Positions 9,433 to 16,082 are shown, counted from the first letter of the stretch. The stretch: DNA of 18,005 bases from Bacteroides sp. CAG:927 (GCA_000431155.1 HF985642.1:6861-24865), one strand, 5' to 3'. Notes: generated by a model from the sequence alone, not told the origin. Numbers and translations are program-made.

Positions 9433-9876
9433 ATGTCAAAATTTCTAAAAGATTTCCGCGATTTTGCCATGCGCGGCAATGTGATTGATATGGCTGTAGG
9501 TGTGATTATCGGTGCAGCCTTCGGTAAGATAGTGTCATCGCTGGTAGATGATATAATCATGCCTCTGGTAGGTGTGGCCACGGGAGGTATCAATTTTACG
9601 GATTACAAATGGGTGATTCAGCCTGAGGTGAAAGATGCTGCCGGAGAAATCATCACTCCGCTTGTGTCGCTCAACTGGGGGACATGGGTTCAGACAGTGG
9701 TTAATTTCCTGATTGTGGCGTTTTGTATCTTTGTGATGATACGCTTTATGCAGAACCTCCGGAAGAAAAAGGAGGAAGAGGTTGCTGCCGCGCCTGCTCC
9801 TGCGCCCGAACCTACCAAGGAAGAGGTGCTTCTTACTGAAATACGCGATCTTTTGAAAGAGCAGCAGAAGAAATAA
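9433..9876 (+). CDS. mscL: Large-conductance mechanosensitive channel
   Basis: Inner-membrane homopentameric channel that opens under membrane tension and releases solutes on hypo-osmotic shock. 147 residues. The amphipathic N-terminal helix MSKFLKDFRDFAMRGNVID leads into the pore helix AVGVIIGAAFGKIVSSLVDD (21-40); the periplasmic loop spans roughly 45-80; the second membrane helix is about 83-107 (TWVQTVVNFLIVAFCIFVM). The C-terminus is a charged and Ala/Pro-rich linker (KKKEEEVAAAPAPAPEP) followed by a short amphipathic helix that forms the cytoplasmic bundle. It is monocistronic, with a consensus promoter at 9375-9405 and a strong terminator at 9905-9944. Confidence 0.97.
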   Translation: MSKFLKDFRDFAMRGNVIDMAVGVIIGAAFGKIVSSLVDDIIMPLVGVATGGINFTDYKWVIQPEVKDAAGEIITPLVSLNWGTWVQTVVNFLIVAFCIFVMIRFMQNLRKKKEEEVAAAPAPAPEPTKEEVLLTEIRDLLKEQQKK

Positions 9877-9904
9877 TAACACGCCATGAAAGTGGCGCAT
9901 GGGT

Positions 9905-9944
9905 CAGTGCCGGCTACGAAAAAGTTGCCGGCACTGTTTATTTT
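9905..9944 (+). terminator. Intrinsic terminator of mscL
   Basis: CAGTGCCGGC (9905-9914) and GCCGGCACTG (9927-9936) pair perfectly over 10 bases, loop of 12, then TTTATTTT (9937-9944). The T-run overlaps the stop codon of the convergent RNase H gene (9938-9940), so the two genes are packed end to end. Confidence 0.92.
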
Positions 9945-10582
9945 CTGCCGAAATCAGCAGGAATCTCACCCCACCGGTCAGTGTCCCATTTGAGTATTCG
10001 GTTGGTGGGATTGTGGGTCTGGAGCCAATTCTCGGCTCTGCGCACCAGCTCCATTATTTTGGCGTTGTGGGCATTGGGGGTTATTGCGGTGCGGGCATGA
10101 CGGTTGCGTACCCATGCCTGAGCCGTGCGTGAGTCGGAAAATATTGTGACATCACCCCGCCCGAGCTTTTCAAGCATGGCCAGCGCGTGAACGATAGCGA
10201 GAAACTCGCCGATATTGTTTGTTCCACCTTCCAGCGGACCCACGTGAAAGAGTCTGCGTCCGGTGTCAATGTCCACACCTTGATATTCTACAGGACCCGG
10301 GTTGCGGCTGCAAGCTGCATCCACGGCTATCGCGCCTCTCGGAATTTCGGGTATGGAGCTGTAGTTGACCACTGACGGTTTGTGTGAGGCAATAGTCTTG
10401 AGTATGCCAATGTATTCTTCGGGATTGCCCCGAAATGCCTCGATTGCTTCACGCTGGGAGTTGAAACTTTTGTAATGCGCTCCGGGATAGTTCTCGACCT
10501 GCAGTTTGCATTCCTGCCAGGAATCAAACACGCCGGTAGCGTGCCCTTGCCACACCACATAGTATTTTTTGTTCTGTGCCAT
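9938..10582 (-). CDS. rnhA: Viroplasmin-domain ribonuclease H
   Basis: Removes the RNA strand of RNA-DNA hybrids. 214 residues in two parts: an N-terminal viroplasmin/RNase H1 hybrid-binding domain (KKYYVVWQGHATGVFDSW at 5-22, then YPGAHYKSFNSQREAIEAF at 32-50), and an RNase H catalytic domain from about residue 84. The four acidic residues are visible: D88 in AVDAACSRN, E126 in NNIGEFLAI, D150 in IFSDSRTA, and D210 in IPADFGRK at the very end. The ATG at 10582 was chosen; a GTG at 10588 would add only two residues. It starts three bases past the stop of the upstream alanine-dehydrogenase-like gene, so it is the last gene of the aroK operon. Complete and probably active. Confidence 0.92.
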   Translation of the reverse strand: MAQNKKYYVVWQGHATGVFDSWQECKLQVENYPGAHYKSFNSQREAIEAFRGNPEEYIGILKTIASHKPSVVNYSSIPEIPRGAIAVDAACSRNPGPVEYQGVDIDTGRRLFHVGPLEGGTNNIGEFLAIVHALAMLEKLGRGDVTIFSDSRTAQAWVRNRHARTAITPNAHNAKIMELVRRAENWLQTHNPTNRILKWDTDRWGEIPADFGRK

Positions 10583-10584
10583 GA

Positions 10585-11769
10585 TCACGAAAGGGTGATG
10601 AAGATGTTGATATCCACATAGCGCTCTCCATGCTTTTCGGCGATGTCGCGATGCACGGTTTTGCCTACGTAGGTGAGCGTGGCATCCCGGAGGCCGGGAA
10701 GGAGCTTGAGTGCATTAGCCATTCCCTCGCAGCCGGCAATTTGGGTGAGAAGAGTGATGAATGAGTTGCTGAGTGCCATGGCTGCGGTGCGGGGCACCGA
10801 ACTGCCGGCATTGACATAGCAAACGCGTGTGGGTTTTACCGGCGATATGTCAATGGGTGATGCTGTGGCCAGATCAACAACGGGCAGGGATGCGAAGGCG
10901 TTCCCGCAATCGTTTGTAAGGTCAAATACTATTACGCCTCGTTTCATGGTTGATACTGTGTCGGCATCAACGCTCAGGGCAGGAGAAGTGCCGGTATAGA
11001 CTACGACATCGGCTGTGGTGAGTGCTGCCGCAAGAGAGCGCGGATGCATTGATGAGCCTATCACTCCCGGACCAAGCTCACGAGTGGCGTTGCGGAGTGA
11101 GTACAGGTCGTGGTCAAACATTCTCACTACGGCTCCGGCTCCTATGGCAGAGCGTGCTGTGGCACATGCCGCTATGCCGCTGCCTATTACTGTTACTTCG
11201 CAAGGCACTATGCCGGCTATTCCTCCAAGCAAAATCCCTTTGCCATGTACGGCATCGGCCAGAAGAGAGGCTGCACGCGAAATGGCTGCGCGGCCATCGA
11301 TTTCTGCAAGTATGTCGGCAAACGGGTTGTTGCCGGCGGTATCTTTGACGAGGTCCACAGCTATGGTGGTAATGCCGCGCTGGAGCAACTGGCGTACGGA
11401 ATCGGAGGGCAGGCGGCATAGGTTGAATAGGGTGAACAGTACTGCCCCGCGCCGCATTTGCGATATGTCGGCGGCAGAGAGTGGGGCGAGATGCATCACC
11501 ATGTCGCATTTCAGGGCTTCAGAACGGTTTACGATCATGGCACCTGCACGTGAGTACTGCATGTCGGTGTAGTGGATGGGGGCGCCTGCTCCTTGCTCCA
11601 ACTTGATGGTGTAGCCGCGCTCTGTGAGCATGGCTACGCCTTCGGGGGTCAAGGGGAAGCGTCGTTCGCTCGGGTCTATGCCTCGCGGAAGGCCTATGGC
11701 TACTGCACGGCGGGAGCGTGCGGTGACTGTGGGCTGCTCAAGTGGAATGGCTGAGAACTGTGGATTCAT
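10585..11769 (-). CDS. Alanine dehydrogenase/transhydrogenase-like protein, catalytic residues changed
   Basis: 394 residues of the AlaDH/PNT family. N-terminal domain about 20-160 (IDPSERRFPLTP carries the conserved substrate Arg), then an NAD-binding Rossmann domain: CEVTVIGSGIAACATARSAI (190-209), with an Asp after the second strand in MFDHD, and a family-typical VPRTAAMALSN (325-335). In true alanine dehydrogenases the catalytic Lys lies in KVKEP and the catalytic His in TYLHLA; here the equivalents are MHLAP (Leu94) and TLFNLC (Asn116), so both are missing. The Asp in FDLTNDCG (283-288) is kept. It therefore probably does not oxidise alanine; it may bind NAD(H) for another reaction or a regulatory role. 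It sits between aroK (4-base ATGA overlap) and the RNase H gene. The family call is firm; the function is not. Confidence 0.82.
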   Translation of the reverse strand: MNPQFSAIPLEQPTVTARSRRAVAIGLPRGIDPSERRFPLTPEGVAMLTERGYTIKLEQGAGAPIHYTDMQYSRAGAMIVNRSEALKCDMVMHLAPLSAADISQMRRGAVLFTLFNLCRLPSDSVRQLLQRGITTIAVDLVKDTAGNNPFADILAEIDGRAAISRAASLLADAVHGKGILLGGIAGIVPCEVTVIGSGIAACATARSAIGAGAVVRMFDHDLYSLRNATRELGPGVIGSSMHPRSLAAALTTADVVVYTGTSPALSVDADTVSTMKRGVIVFDLTNDCGNAFASLPVVDLATASPIDISPVKPTRVCYVNAGSSVPRTAAMALSNSFITLLTQIAGCEGMANALKLLPGLRDATLTYVGKTVHRDIAEKHGERYVDINIFITLS

Positions 11770-12299
11770 TGTGGGAGGAATTGTTGAATGAACTGTCGGG
11801 TGGTGGCACGTATCTCTTCCACTGTTTCAAGTGTGTCGGTGCAGAATGTGTGGTGTGCCCGGGAATAAAATGGTAATCGCTGCTGAAGACCGGTGCGGAT
11901 GATTTGCATTATCTCGTCATCGGTTTTTTCGGCAAGGAGCGGGCGTTTGTGCCGTCCCCGCACCAGCCGGTGGTGCAGAATGCTGTCGGAGGCCTGAAGC
12001 CATATGCTTGTGCCGTGGGTGTTGATTATCTCCATGTTGTTGTGAAAGCATGGCGTGCCTCCGCCGCAGGCTATTATTACATTTTCAAAATCGGCTACTT
12101 CAAGCAGCATGCGGTGCTCCATATCGCGAAACCGTTCTTCGCCGTATCGTGCGAATATGTCGCGTACATTGGCCATGAATCTACGCTCAATGTAGTTGTC
12201 AAGGTCAATGAACTGCAGTCCGGTATATTTGGCAAGGGCGCGGGCAAGAGTGGATTTGCCGCACCCCATGTATCCTATGAGGAAGATGGGTTGTGCCAT
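11766..12299 (-). CDS. aroK: Shikimate kinase
   Basis: Phosphorylates shikimate at the 3-OH with ATP, the fifth step of chorismate synthesis. 177 residues from the ATG at 12299 (MAQPIFLIGYMG). Visible: Walker A GYMGCGKST (9-17), the shikimate-binding Asp in FIDLDNYIERR (D34), an Arg in EERFRDME (R58), the GGG triplet in IACGGGTP (79-81), and the lid Arg in RGRHKRPLL. A GTG at 12323 also opens the frame but falls inside the -7 promoter element, so it is rejected. The stop overlaps the next gene by the ATGA type, suggesting translational coupling. First gene of a three-gene operon. Confidence 0.95.
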   Translation of the reverse strand: MAQPIFLIGYMGCGKSTLARALAKYTGLQFIDLDNYIERRFMANVRDIFARYGEERFRDMEHRMLLEVADFENVIIACGGGTPCFHNNMEIINTHGTSIWLQASDSILHHRLVRGRHKRPLLAEKTDDEIMQIIRTGLQQRLPFYSRAHHTFCTDTLETVEEIRATTRQFIQQFLPQ

Positions 12300-12322
12300 G
12301 TTGGGGGTGGTAATCAATGCCA

Positions 12323-12330
12323 CAAAGATA
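12323..12330 (-). promoter_or_regulatory. -7 element of the aroK operon
   Basis: The minus strand reads TATCTTTG, a full match to TAnnTTTG, 23 bases before the aroK ATG at 12299. The -33 half is weak (CTTT at 19 bases; a TTTG only 13 bases away). Confidence 0.55.
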
Positions 12331-12425
12331 ATGAAAATTAAGGCAAATAAAGAGCCGAAGGCAAGAACTATCGCCGAAATGTGGCCGAGCTATGAGCTTG
12401 TTGGCGAAAGACGGGGCGTAAGGGC

Positions 12426-12462
12426 AAAAAAAGAGTGTGCAGTAAATGAACTGCACACTCTT
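12426..12462 (-). terminator. Intrinsic terminator of pckA
   Basis: Arms of 13 bases (12450-12462 and 12431-12443) pair perfectly on the minus strand, AAGAGTGTGCAGT with ACTGCACACTCTT, loop of six, then a run of T (12432-12426). It lies 29 bases after the pckA stop. Confidence 0.95.
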
Positions 12463-12491
12463 GATGACTTATGGTAATAAGTTGTTGGCTA

Positions 12492-14090
12492 TTAGAGCTG
12501 GGGACCTGCAACTACGAGGGCCTTACCGGCTGCATTGTTCTCAAACTTCTTGAAGTTGTTGATGAACATTTCTGCAAGCTTGGTGGCTTTGGCTGTCCAC
12601 TCTGCGGGATTAGCGTAGGTGTCGCGGGGATCAAGGATCTTGGGATCAACGCCGGGAAGCTCGGTGGGGATTGTGAAATCGAAGATGGGGAGCTTCTTGG
12701 TGGGGGCTTTCAGGATAGCGCCGTCAAGGATGGCGTCAATGATGCCACGGGTATCCTTGATGGAGATACGCTTGCCTGTGCCGTTCCAACCGGTGTTCAC
12801 GAGATAAGCCTTGGCGCCGCTTTCCTGCATGCGCTTAACGAGCTCTTCAGCATATTTGGTAGGATGGAGGCTGAGGAATGCTGCGCCGAAGCAAGCAGAG
12901 AATGTGGGGGTAGGCTCGGTGATGCCACGCTCGGTACCGGCGAGCTTGCTGGTGAATCCGCTCAGGAAGTAATATTTGGTCTGCTCGGGTGTGAGGATGC
13001 TTACGGGAGGAAGTACTCCAAAGGCATCGGCAGAAAGGAAGATTACATTCTTGGCGGCAGGACCACGGCTCGGCTTAACGATGTTCTTGATGTGGTCGAT
13101 GGGGTAAGAAACGCGTGTGTTTTCGGTAACGCTCTTGTCGGTGAAGTCGATTTTGCCGTCTTTGTCAACGGTTACGTTCTCAAGGAGAGCGTCGCGAGTG
13201 ATAGCGTTGTAGATGTCGGGTTCGCTTTCTTTGTCAAGGTTGATAACCTTTGCATAGCAGCCACCTTCGTAGTTGAAAACGCCGTTGTCGTCCCAACCGT
13301 GTTCGTCGTCACCGATGAGGAGACGTTTGGGGTCGGTGGAAAGGGTGGTTTTGCCTGTGCCGGACAGACCGAAGAAGATGGCGGTGTTTTCACCTTTCTT
13401 GTCGGTGTTGGCAGAGCAGTGCATGGATGCGATGCCGCGAAGAGGATTGTAGTAGTTCATGATGGAGAACATACCTTTCTTCATTTCGCCGCCGTACCAT
13501 GTGTTGATGATGAGCTGCATGCGCTGAGTGAGGTTGAAAGCAACACATGTCTCGGAGTTGATGCCGAGTTCTTTCCAGTTTTCAACTTTAGCTTTGGAAG
13601 CGTTGAGAACTACGAAATCGGGTTTGAAGTTCTTGAGCTCGTCTTCGGTAGGACGGATGAACATGTTGGTCACGAAGTGAGCCTGCCAAGCTACTTCCAT
13701 CACAAAGCGGACAGCCAGACGGGTGTCGGCGTTTGTGCCGCAGAAAGCGTCAACAACATAGAGGGTCTTATCAGAGAGCTCTTTGTCGGCGATGGCCTTG
13801 AGGGCATCCCAAGTGGCGGGAGTGATGGGCTTGTTGTCATTCTTGTATTCGTCGGATGTCCACCAGATAGTGTTTTTGGAAGTGTCGTCCATCACAAAGA
13901 ACTTGTCTTTGGGGGAACGTCCGGTGTAGATACCGGTCATCACGTTGACAGCACCGAGGTCGGTGAGCTGACCTTTTTCATAGCCGGTGAGGTTGGGGTT
14001 GGTTTCGTCAATGAACAGCTGGTCGTAGCTGGGATTGTGAATCACTTTGGCACCGGTGATGCCGTACTGTGACAGATCAATTGTACTCAT
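12492..14090 (-). CDS. pckA: Phosphoenolpyruvate carboxykinase (ATP)
   Basis: Interconverts oxaloacetate plus ATP with phosphoenolpyruvate, CO2 and ADP. In saccharolytic Bacteroidales it often runs towards oxaloacetate, fixing CO2 on the way to succinate and propionate. 532 residues, normal for the ATP type. Visible: substrate Arg in GIYTGRSPKDKF (53-64), metal-binding block NTWYGGEMKKG (196-206), the P-loop FFGLSGTGKTTLS (239-251), and the second kinase motif LLIGDDEHGWDD (257-268). Codon use is biased like gapA, consistent with high expression. Its own promoter (14141-14171) and perfect terminator (12426-12462) show it is monocistronic. A long open frame on the opposite strand is only its shadow. 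Confidence 0.98.
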   Translation of the reverse strand: MSTIDLSQYGITGAKVIHNPSYDQLFIDETNPNLTGYEKGQLTDLGAVNVMTGIYTGRSPKDKFFVMDDTSKNTIWWTSDEYKNDNKPITPATWDALKAIADKELSDKTLYVVDAFCGTNADTRLAVRFVMEVAWQAHFVTNMFIRPTEDELKNFKPDFVVLNASKAKVENWKELGINSETCVAFNLTQRMQLIINTWYGGEMKKGMFSIMNYYNPLRGIASMHCSANTDKKGENTAIFFGLSGTGKTTLSTDPKRLLIGDDEHGWDDNGVFNYEGGCYAKVINLDKESEPDIYNAITRDALLENVTVDKDGKIDFTDKSVTENTRVSYPIDHIKNIVKPSRGPAAKNVIFLSADAFGVLPPVSILTPEQTKYYFLSGFTSKLAGTERGITEPTPTFSACFGAAFLSLHPTKYAEELVKRMQESGAKAYLVNTGWNGTGKRISIKDTRGIIDAILDGAILKAPTKKLPIFDFTIPTELPGVDPKILDPRDTYANPAEWTAKATKLAEMFINNFKKFENNAAGKALVVAGPQL

Positions 14091-14140
14091 ATTGTTAACA
14101 GTATGTTAGTTTGGTTATACATTTTCTTGTTTACCGAGTG

Positions 14141-14171
14141 CAAATGTAGTAACTTTTTGCGGATATAGCAA
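14141..14171 (-). promoter_or_regulatory. Promoter of pckA
   Basis: On the minus strand TTG (14171-14169), a 20-base spacer and TACATTTG (14148-14141) fit the Bacteroidetes consensus. The start codon at 14090 is 50 bases downstream of the -7 element, leaving a leader of about 45 bases. Confidence 0.75.
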
Positions 14172-14370
14172 CCTTATTAAAGAAATTTTTCCTTATTAAT
14201 AATATTTAACATCGACGCGTTTTTTTGTTATTCCAATGTTATCAAAAGCAATAACAAACCAAGACGGTAGAAAGTGGGCAAGGATGGTTAAAAATTAGCA
14301 TAGTTTAGGATTTGGCAGTAAGAAAACGAGGATAAAAATCAAAAGTGTGTAAAAAGTTAAGACATAAATA
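14172..14370. other. AT-rich intergenic stretch with nothing identified
   Basis: Between the pckA promoter and the next promoter on the plus strand. It holds short A and T runs and a weak GTTATT...AATAAC inverted repeat near 14227-14255, but no open frame, repeat or RNA that can be supported. Confidence 0.5.
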
Positions 14371-14402
14371 TTTGTGGGGAACCAAAAAATAGCATATCTT
14401 TG
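14371..14402 (+). promoter_or_regulatory. Promoter of the structured leader and HTH gene
   Basis: TTTG (14371-14374), 20 bases, then TATCTTTG (14395-14402): full match to the Bacteroidetes consensus. Transcription should begin near 14408, more than 300 bases before the first good start codon (14728), so a long untranslated leader or a separate RNA is implied. Confidence 0.8.
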
Positions 14403-14522
14403 TCGCAAGTATGAAATACAAGGGATATTTTTTCTGACCGACAAATATTTTCTGAACTTCATCAAATACACGTTTTGATCCGGAGGAATAGAGATTCCAT
14501 TAGCCCGCAGTCAAGCATTGTA

Positions 14523-14706
14523 GAAAACTTTTTATGCCGACACTTATTCTCAGCGTCTGGAAACCGCCAATACTCCATAATGTCCCGGAGGATAAGCAGT
14601 TCGGAGCCTCTCTCCCTCGCAATGAGGCGGAGGGCCGGGACAGCTTATTGATGTGGACAAAGGCGCATGGCGGTGCCTCAGATGCAAGGTAAGCCCTCCG
14701 GTTTTC
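14523..14706 (+). ncRNA. Structured leader RNA or small RNA, family unknown
   Basis: Stacked helices can be drawn by eye. Outermost: GAAAAC (14523-14528) with GTTTTC (14701-14706). Next: CTTATT (14543-14548) with GGTAAG (14688-14693, two G-U). Then GCGTCTG (14553-14559) with CAGATGC (14679-14685, one G-U) and ACCGCCA (14563-14569) with TGGCGGT (14668-14674). Inside these, TGTCCCGG (14581-14588) pairs perfectly with CCGGGACA (14635-14642) and encloses a CCTC-GCAAT-GAGG hairpin. Two simple hairpins precede it (14461-14479; GGAAT-AGAG-ATTCC at 14485-14498). It follows a strong promoter and ends before a small regulator gene, with CCGCCTTTTA as a possible 3' end. It could be a cis-regulatory leader or a free RNA. 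I do not recognise the family. Confidence 0.5.
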
Positions 14707-14727
14707 CGCCTTTTATGTCATGTATCT

Positions 14728-14958
14728 ATGAATCAAATTTTTATTGGCAAATCCATTGAGTACGAGCTCCGAAACCAGGAGCGGTCGGTGGTGTGGCTAG
14801 CTCGCAAGCTCAACTGCAATCGCACAAATATCTATAAGATATTCAACCGATCTACCATTGACACAGAACTGCTGCTGAGGATTAGTAATGTTCTTCAGCG
14901 AAACTTTTTTGAAGAATACATCAATCGCCTTGATTTTACCAAGGAGGCTGATGCCTGA
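14728..14958 (+). CDS. Small helix-turn-helix (XRE-like) protein
   Basis: 76-residue protein starting MNQIFIGKSIEYELRNQER. The helix-turn-helix is about residues 20-50: ERSVVWLARKLNCNRTNIYK is a typical scan-turn-recognition pattern (ARKLNCNRTNIYKIF), followed by a supporting helix LLLRISNVLQRNFFEEY. It is little more than the DNA-binding domain, so it may act as a dimer. A GTG at 14653 would extend the frame by 25 residues into the structured region with no HTH-related sequence, so the ATG at 14728 is preferred. It is preceded by an unusually long structured leader and followed after 112 bases by the adenosyltransferase gene. Target genes are unknown; small regulators of this kind are common in Bacteroidales chromosomes. 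Confidence 0.75.
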   Translation: MNQIFIGKSIEYELRNQERSVVWLARKLNCNRTNIYKIFNRSTIDTELLLRISNVLQRNFFEEYINRLDFTKEADA

Positions 14959-15009
14959 ATAAACAGCAGATTGGGCTGACTGGATGTAGGAAATGCGCAA
15001 GTGTTTCGC

Positions 15010-15017
15010 TATTTTTG
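15010..15017 (+). promoter_or_regulatory. Possible -7 element before the adenosyltransferase gene
   Basis: TATTTTTG matches TAnnTTTG, 53 bases before the ATG at 15071. The -33 half is not convincing. No cobalamin riboswitch pattern was seen in the 112-base gap, which is too short for one. Confidence 0.35.
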
Positions 15018-15047
15018 TGTCTTGATTGTTATAAGCATAAAATATAA

Positions 15048-15074
15048 TTTTTCAGATATGTTTTTCAGATATGT
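15048..15074 (+). repeat. 13-base tandem duplication at the adenosyltransferase start
   Basis: TTTTTCAGATATGT occurs at 15048-15061 and again at 15061-15074, sharing one base (13-base period). Each copy contains an ATG: 15058 and 15071. The second is the in-frame start; the first is out of frame and opens a 17-codon frame ending with TGA at 15109-15111. Confidence 0.9.
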
Positions 15075-15628
15075 CAGTACCAAAATCTATTCTTTACACC
15101 GGCGGTGGTGACCGCGGCACCACATCACTCGTGAGCGGGCACCGTATCGCCAAACACCACATGCGCATTGAGGCTTATGGCACTGTGGACGAACTTAACT
15201 CACATTTAGGTCTTGCCGGGGCTTACCCCGGACTGCCCGCCGAGCAGAAAAAAATGCTTGTCTGGATTCAGAACAAGCTGTTTGACATGGGCGCGTATCT
15301 GGCCAATGACAATCCTGACGCCGCTCCCGGGATAAGCGATGGGGACATAATAAAACTTGAATCGATGATTGACACGGTTGACAACATGCTGCCGGCGCTT
15401 AATCGCTTCGTGCTGCCGGGCGGATGCATAGAGTCAGGTCAGCTGCATGTGGCGCGCACGGTGTGCCGCAGAGCCGAAAGGCGTATCACCGCACTGGCCG
15501 AGGCCACTCCGGTGAATGCCCGCGTGGTTGTGTTTATGAACCGGCTGAGCGATTTTTTGTTCGCTTTGGCGCGCTATGCAAATATTTGCACCAATTGTGA
15601 TGAAATATTTTGGGAGAAAAATTGTTAG
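15071..15628 (+). CDS. PduO-type cob(I)alamin adenosyltransferase
   Basis: Moves the adenosyl group of ATP to cob(I)alamin or cob(I)yrinic acid a,c-diamide, making coenzyme B12, needed for example by methylmalonyl-CoA mutase in propionate formation. 185 residues forming a helical-bundle trimer in the family. Visible: ATP-binding N-terminus YTGGGDRGTTSL (9-20; other members have TRTGDKGTT), RIEAYGTVDELNSHLG (32-47), FVLPGG (113-118), the conserved RRAER (133-137) and NRLSDFLFALAR (157-168). The C-terminal NICTNCDEIFW is less usual. The ATG at 15071 gives the family-typical short lead before the ATP motif. The gene ends inside the -33 region of the DUF2795 promoter. Confidence 0.93.
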   Translation: MSVPKSILYTGGGDRGTTSLVSGHRIAKHHMRIEAYGTVDELNSHLGLAGAYPGLPAEQKKMLVWIQNKLFDMGAYLANDNPDAAPGISDGDIIKLESMIDTVDNMLPALNRFVLPGGCIESGQLHVARTVCRRAERRITALAEATPVNARVVVFMNRLSDFLFALARYANICTNCDEIFWEKNC

Positions 15629-15651
15629 TTGAAATAAAAGCATTACTTTTG
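15622..15651 (+). promoter_or_regulatory. Promoter of the DUF2795 gene
   Basis: TTG (15622-15624), 19 bases, then TACTTTTG (15644-15651). The -33 half overlaps the last codons of the adenosyltransferase gene (stop at 15626-15628). The ATG at 15712 is 60 bases downstream. Confidence 0.75.
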
Positions 15652-15711
15652 CGCGCATTTTGCCTATAGGCATACTTGATATTGAATTAAAAACAAACAC
15701 ATATCTATTTT

Positions 15712-15933
15712 ATGTACTGGACACTTGAACTTGCATCAAAACTTGAAGATGCACCTTGGCCTGCAACCAAAGAAGAGCTTATAGATTATGCCATGCGCTC
15801 CGGCGCCCCACTTGAAGTGATAGAAAACCTCCAAGAGATGGAGGACGAAGGCGAAACCTACGAATGTATCGAGGACATCTGGCCCGACTATCCCTCCAAA
15901 GAAGACTTCTTCTTCAACGAGGACGAGTATTAA
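15712..15933 (+). CDS. DUF2795 domain protein
   Basis: 73-residue acidic protein (MYWTLELASKLEDAPWPATK). It matches the small DUF2795 family, in which a short helical module (ATKEELIDYAMRSGAPLEVIENLQEM) precedes a Trp/Asp-rich tail (CIEDIWPDYPSKEDFFFNEDEY). No membrane segment or signal peptide. The function is not known. It has its own promoter and an intrinsic terminator at 15964-16008, so it is an independent unit. It is the last ordinary chromosomal gene before the integrase region. Confidence 0.88.
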   Translation: MYWTLELASKLEDAPWPATKEELIDYAMRSGAPLEVIENLQEMEDEGETYECIEDIWPDYPSKEDFFFNEDEY

Positions 15934-15963
15934 GCAGAAATTTTAACGTAAATACCTGATAAT

Positions 15964-16008
15964 CAATGGTCAAGCAAAACATAATTTGTTTGGCCATTGG
16001 TGTTTTAT
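15964..16008 (+). terminator. Intrinsic terminator of the DUF2795 gene
   Basis: CAATGGTCAAGCAAA (15964-15978) pairs with TTTGTTTGGCCATTG (15985-15999) over 15 positions with two G-U pairs, loop of six, followed by TGTTTTAT. It starts 31 bases after the stop codon. Its right arm holds the first copy of the 41-base-spaced motif. Confidence 0.75.
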
Positions 16009-16082
16009 AGCCTTAAATGGCGTGGTTTGTTTGGCTAAAATCCGAATTTTTGGAGGAAATTTTGGGTTTGTTTGGCTAAAAT
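15985..16082 (+). repeat. Three TTTGTTTGGC motifs at exact 41-base spacing
   Basis: TTTGTTTGGC occurs at 15985-15994, 16026-16035 and 16067-16076, each 41 bases after the last. Copies two and three extend to an exact 18-base match, GGTTTGTTTGGCTAAAAT (16024-16041 and 16065-16082). Copy three overlaps the -33 region of the integrase promoter. Such phased direct repeats are typical of protein-binding arrays, for instance integrase arm sites or an operator. Confidence 0.8.

Noticed and set aside
12471..14072. 533-codon open frame opposite pckA
   Set aside because: It mirrors nearly all of pckA, a certain gene with strongly biased codons; biased codons commonly leave the opposite strand free of stops. 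The predicted protein resembles nothing recognisable.
14534..14692. 52-codon frame (MPTLILSVWK...) within the leader region
   Set aside because: It lies wholly inside the stacked helices and resembles no known peptide. A leader peptide is conceivable but unsupported.
14653..14727. Upstream GTG extension of the HTH gene
   Set aside because: The 25 extra residues overlap the structured region and are unlike the family; the ATG at 14728 begins the domain neatly.
14959..15070. Cobalamin riboswitch before the adenosyltransferase gene
   Set aside because: The gap is only 112 bases and shows no B12-box-like sequence.
15985..16082. CRISPR array
   Set aside because: Only three short 10-base repeats with 31-base gaps, no palindromic repeat of CRISPR length and no cas gene. 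They overlap a terminator and a promoter.
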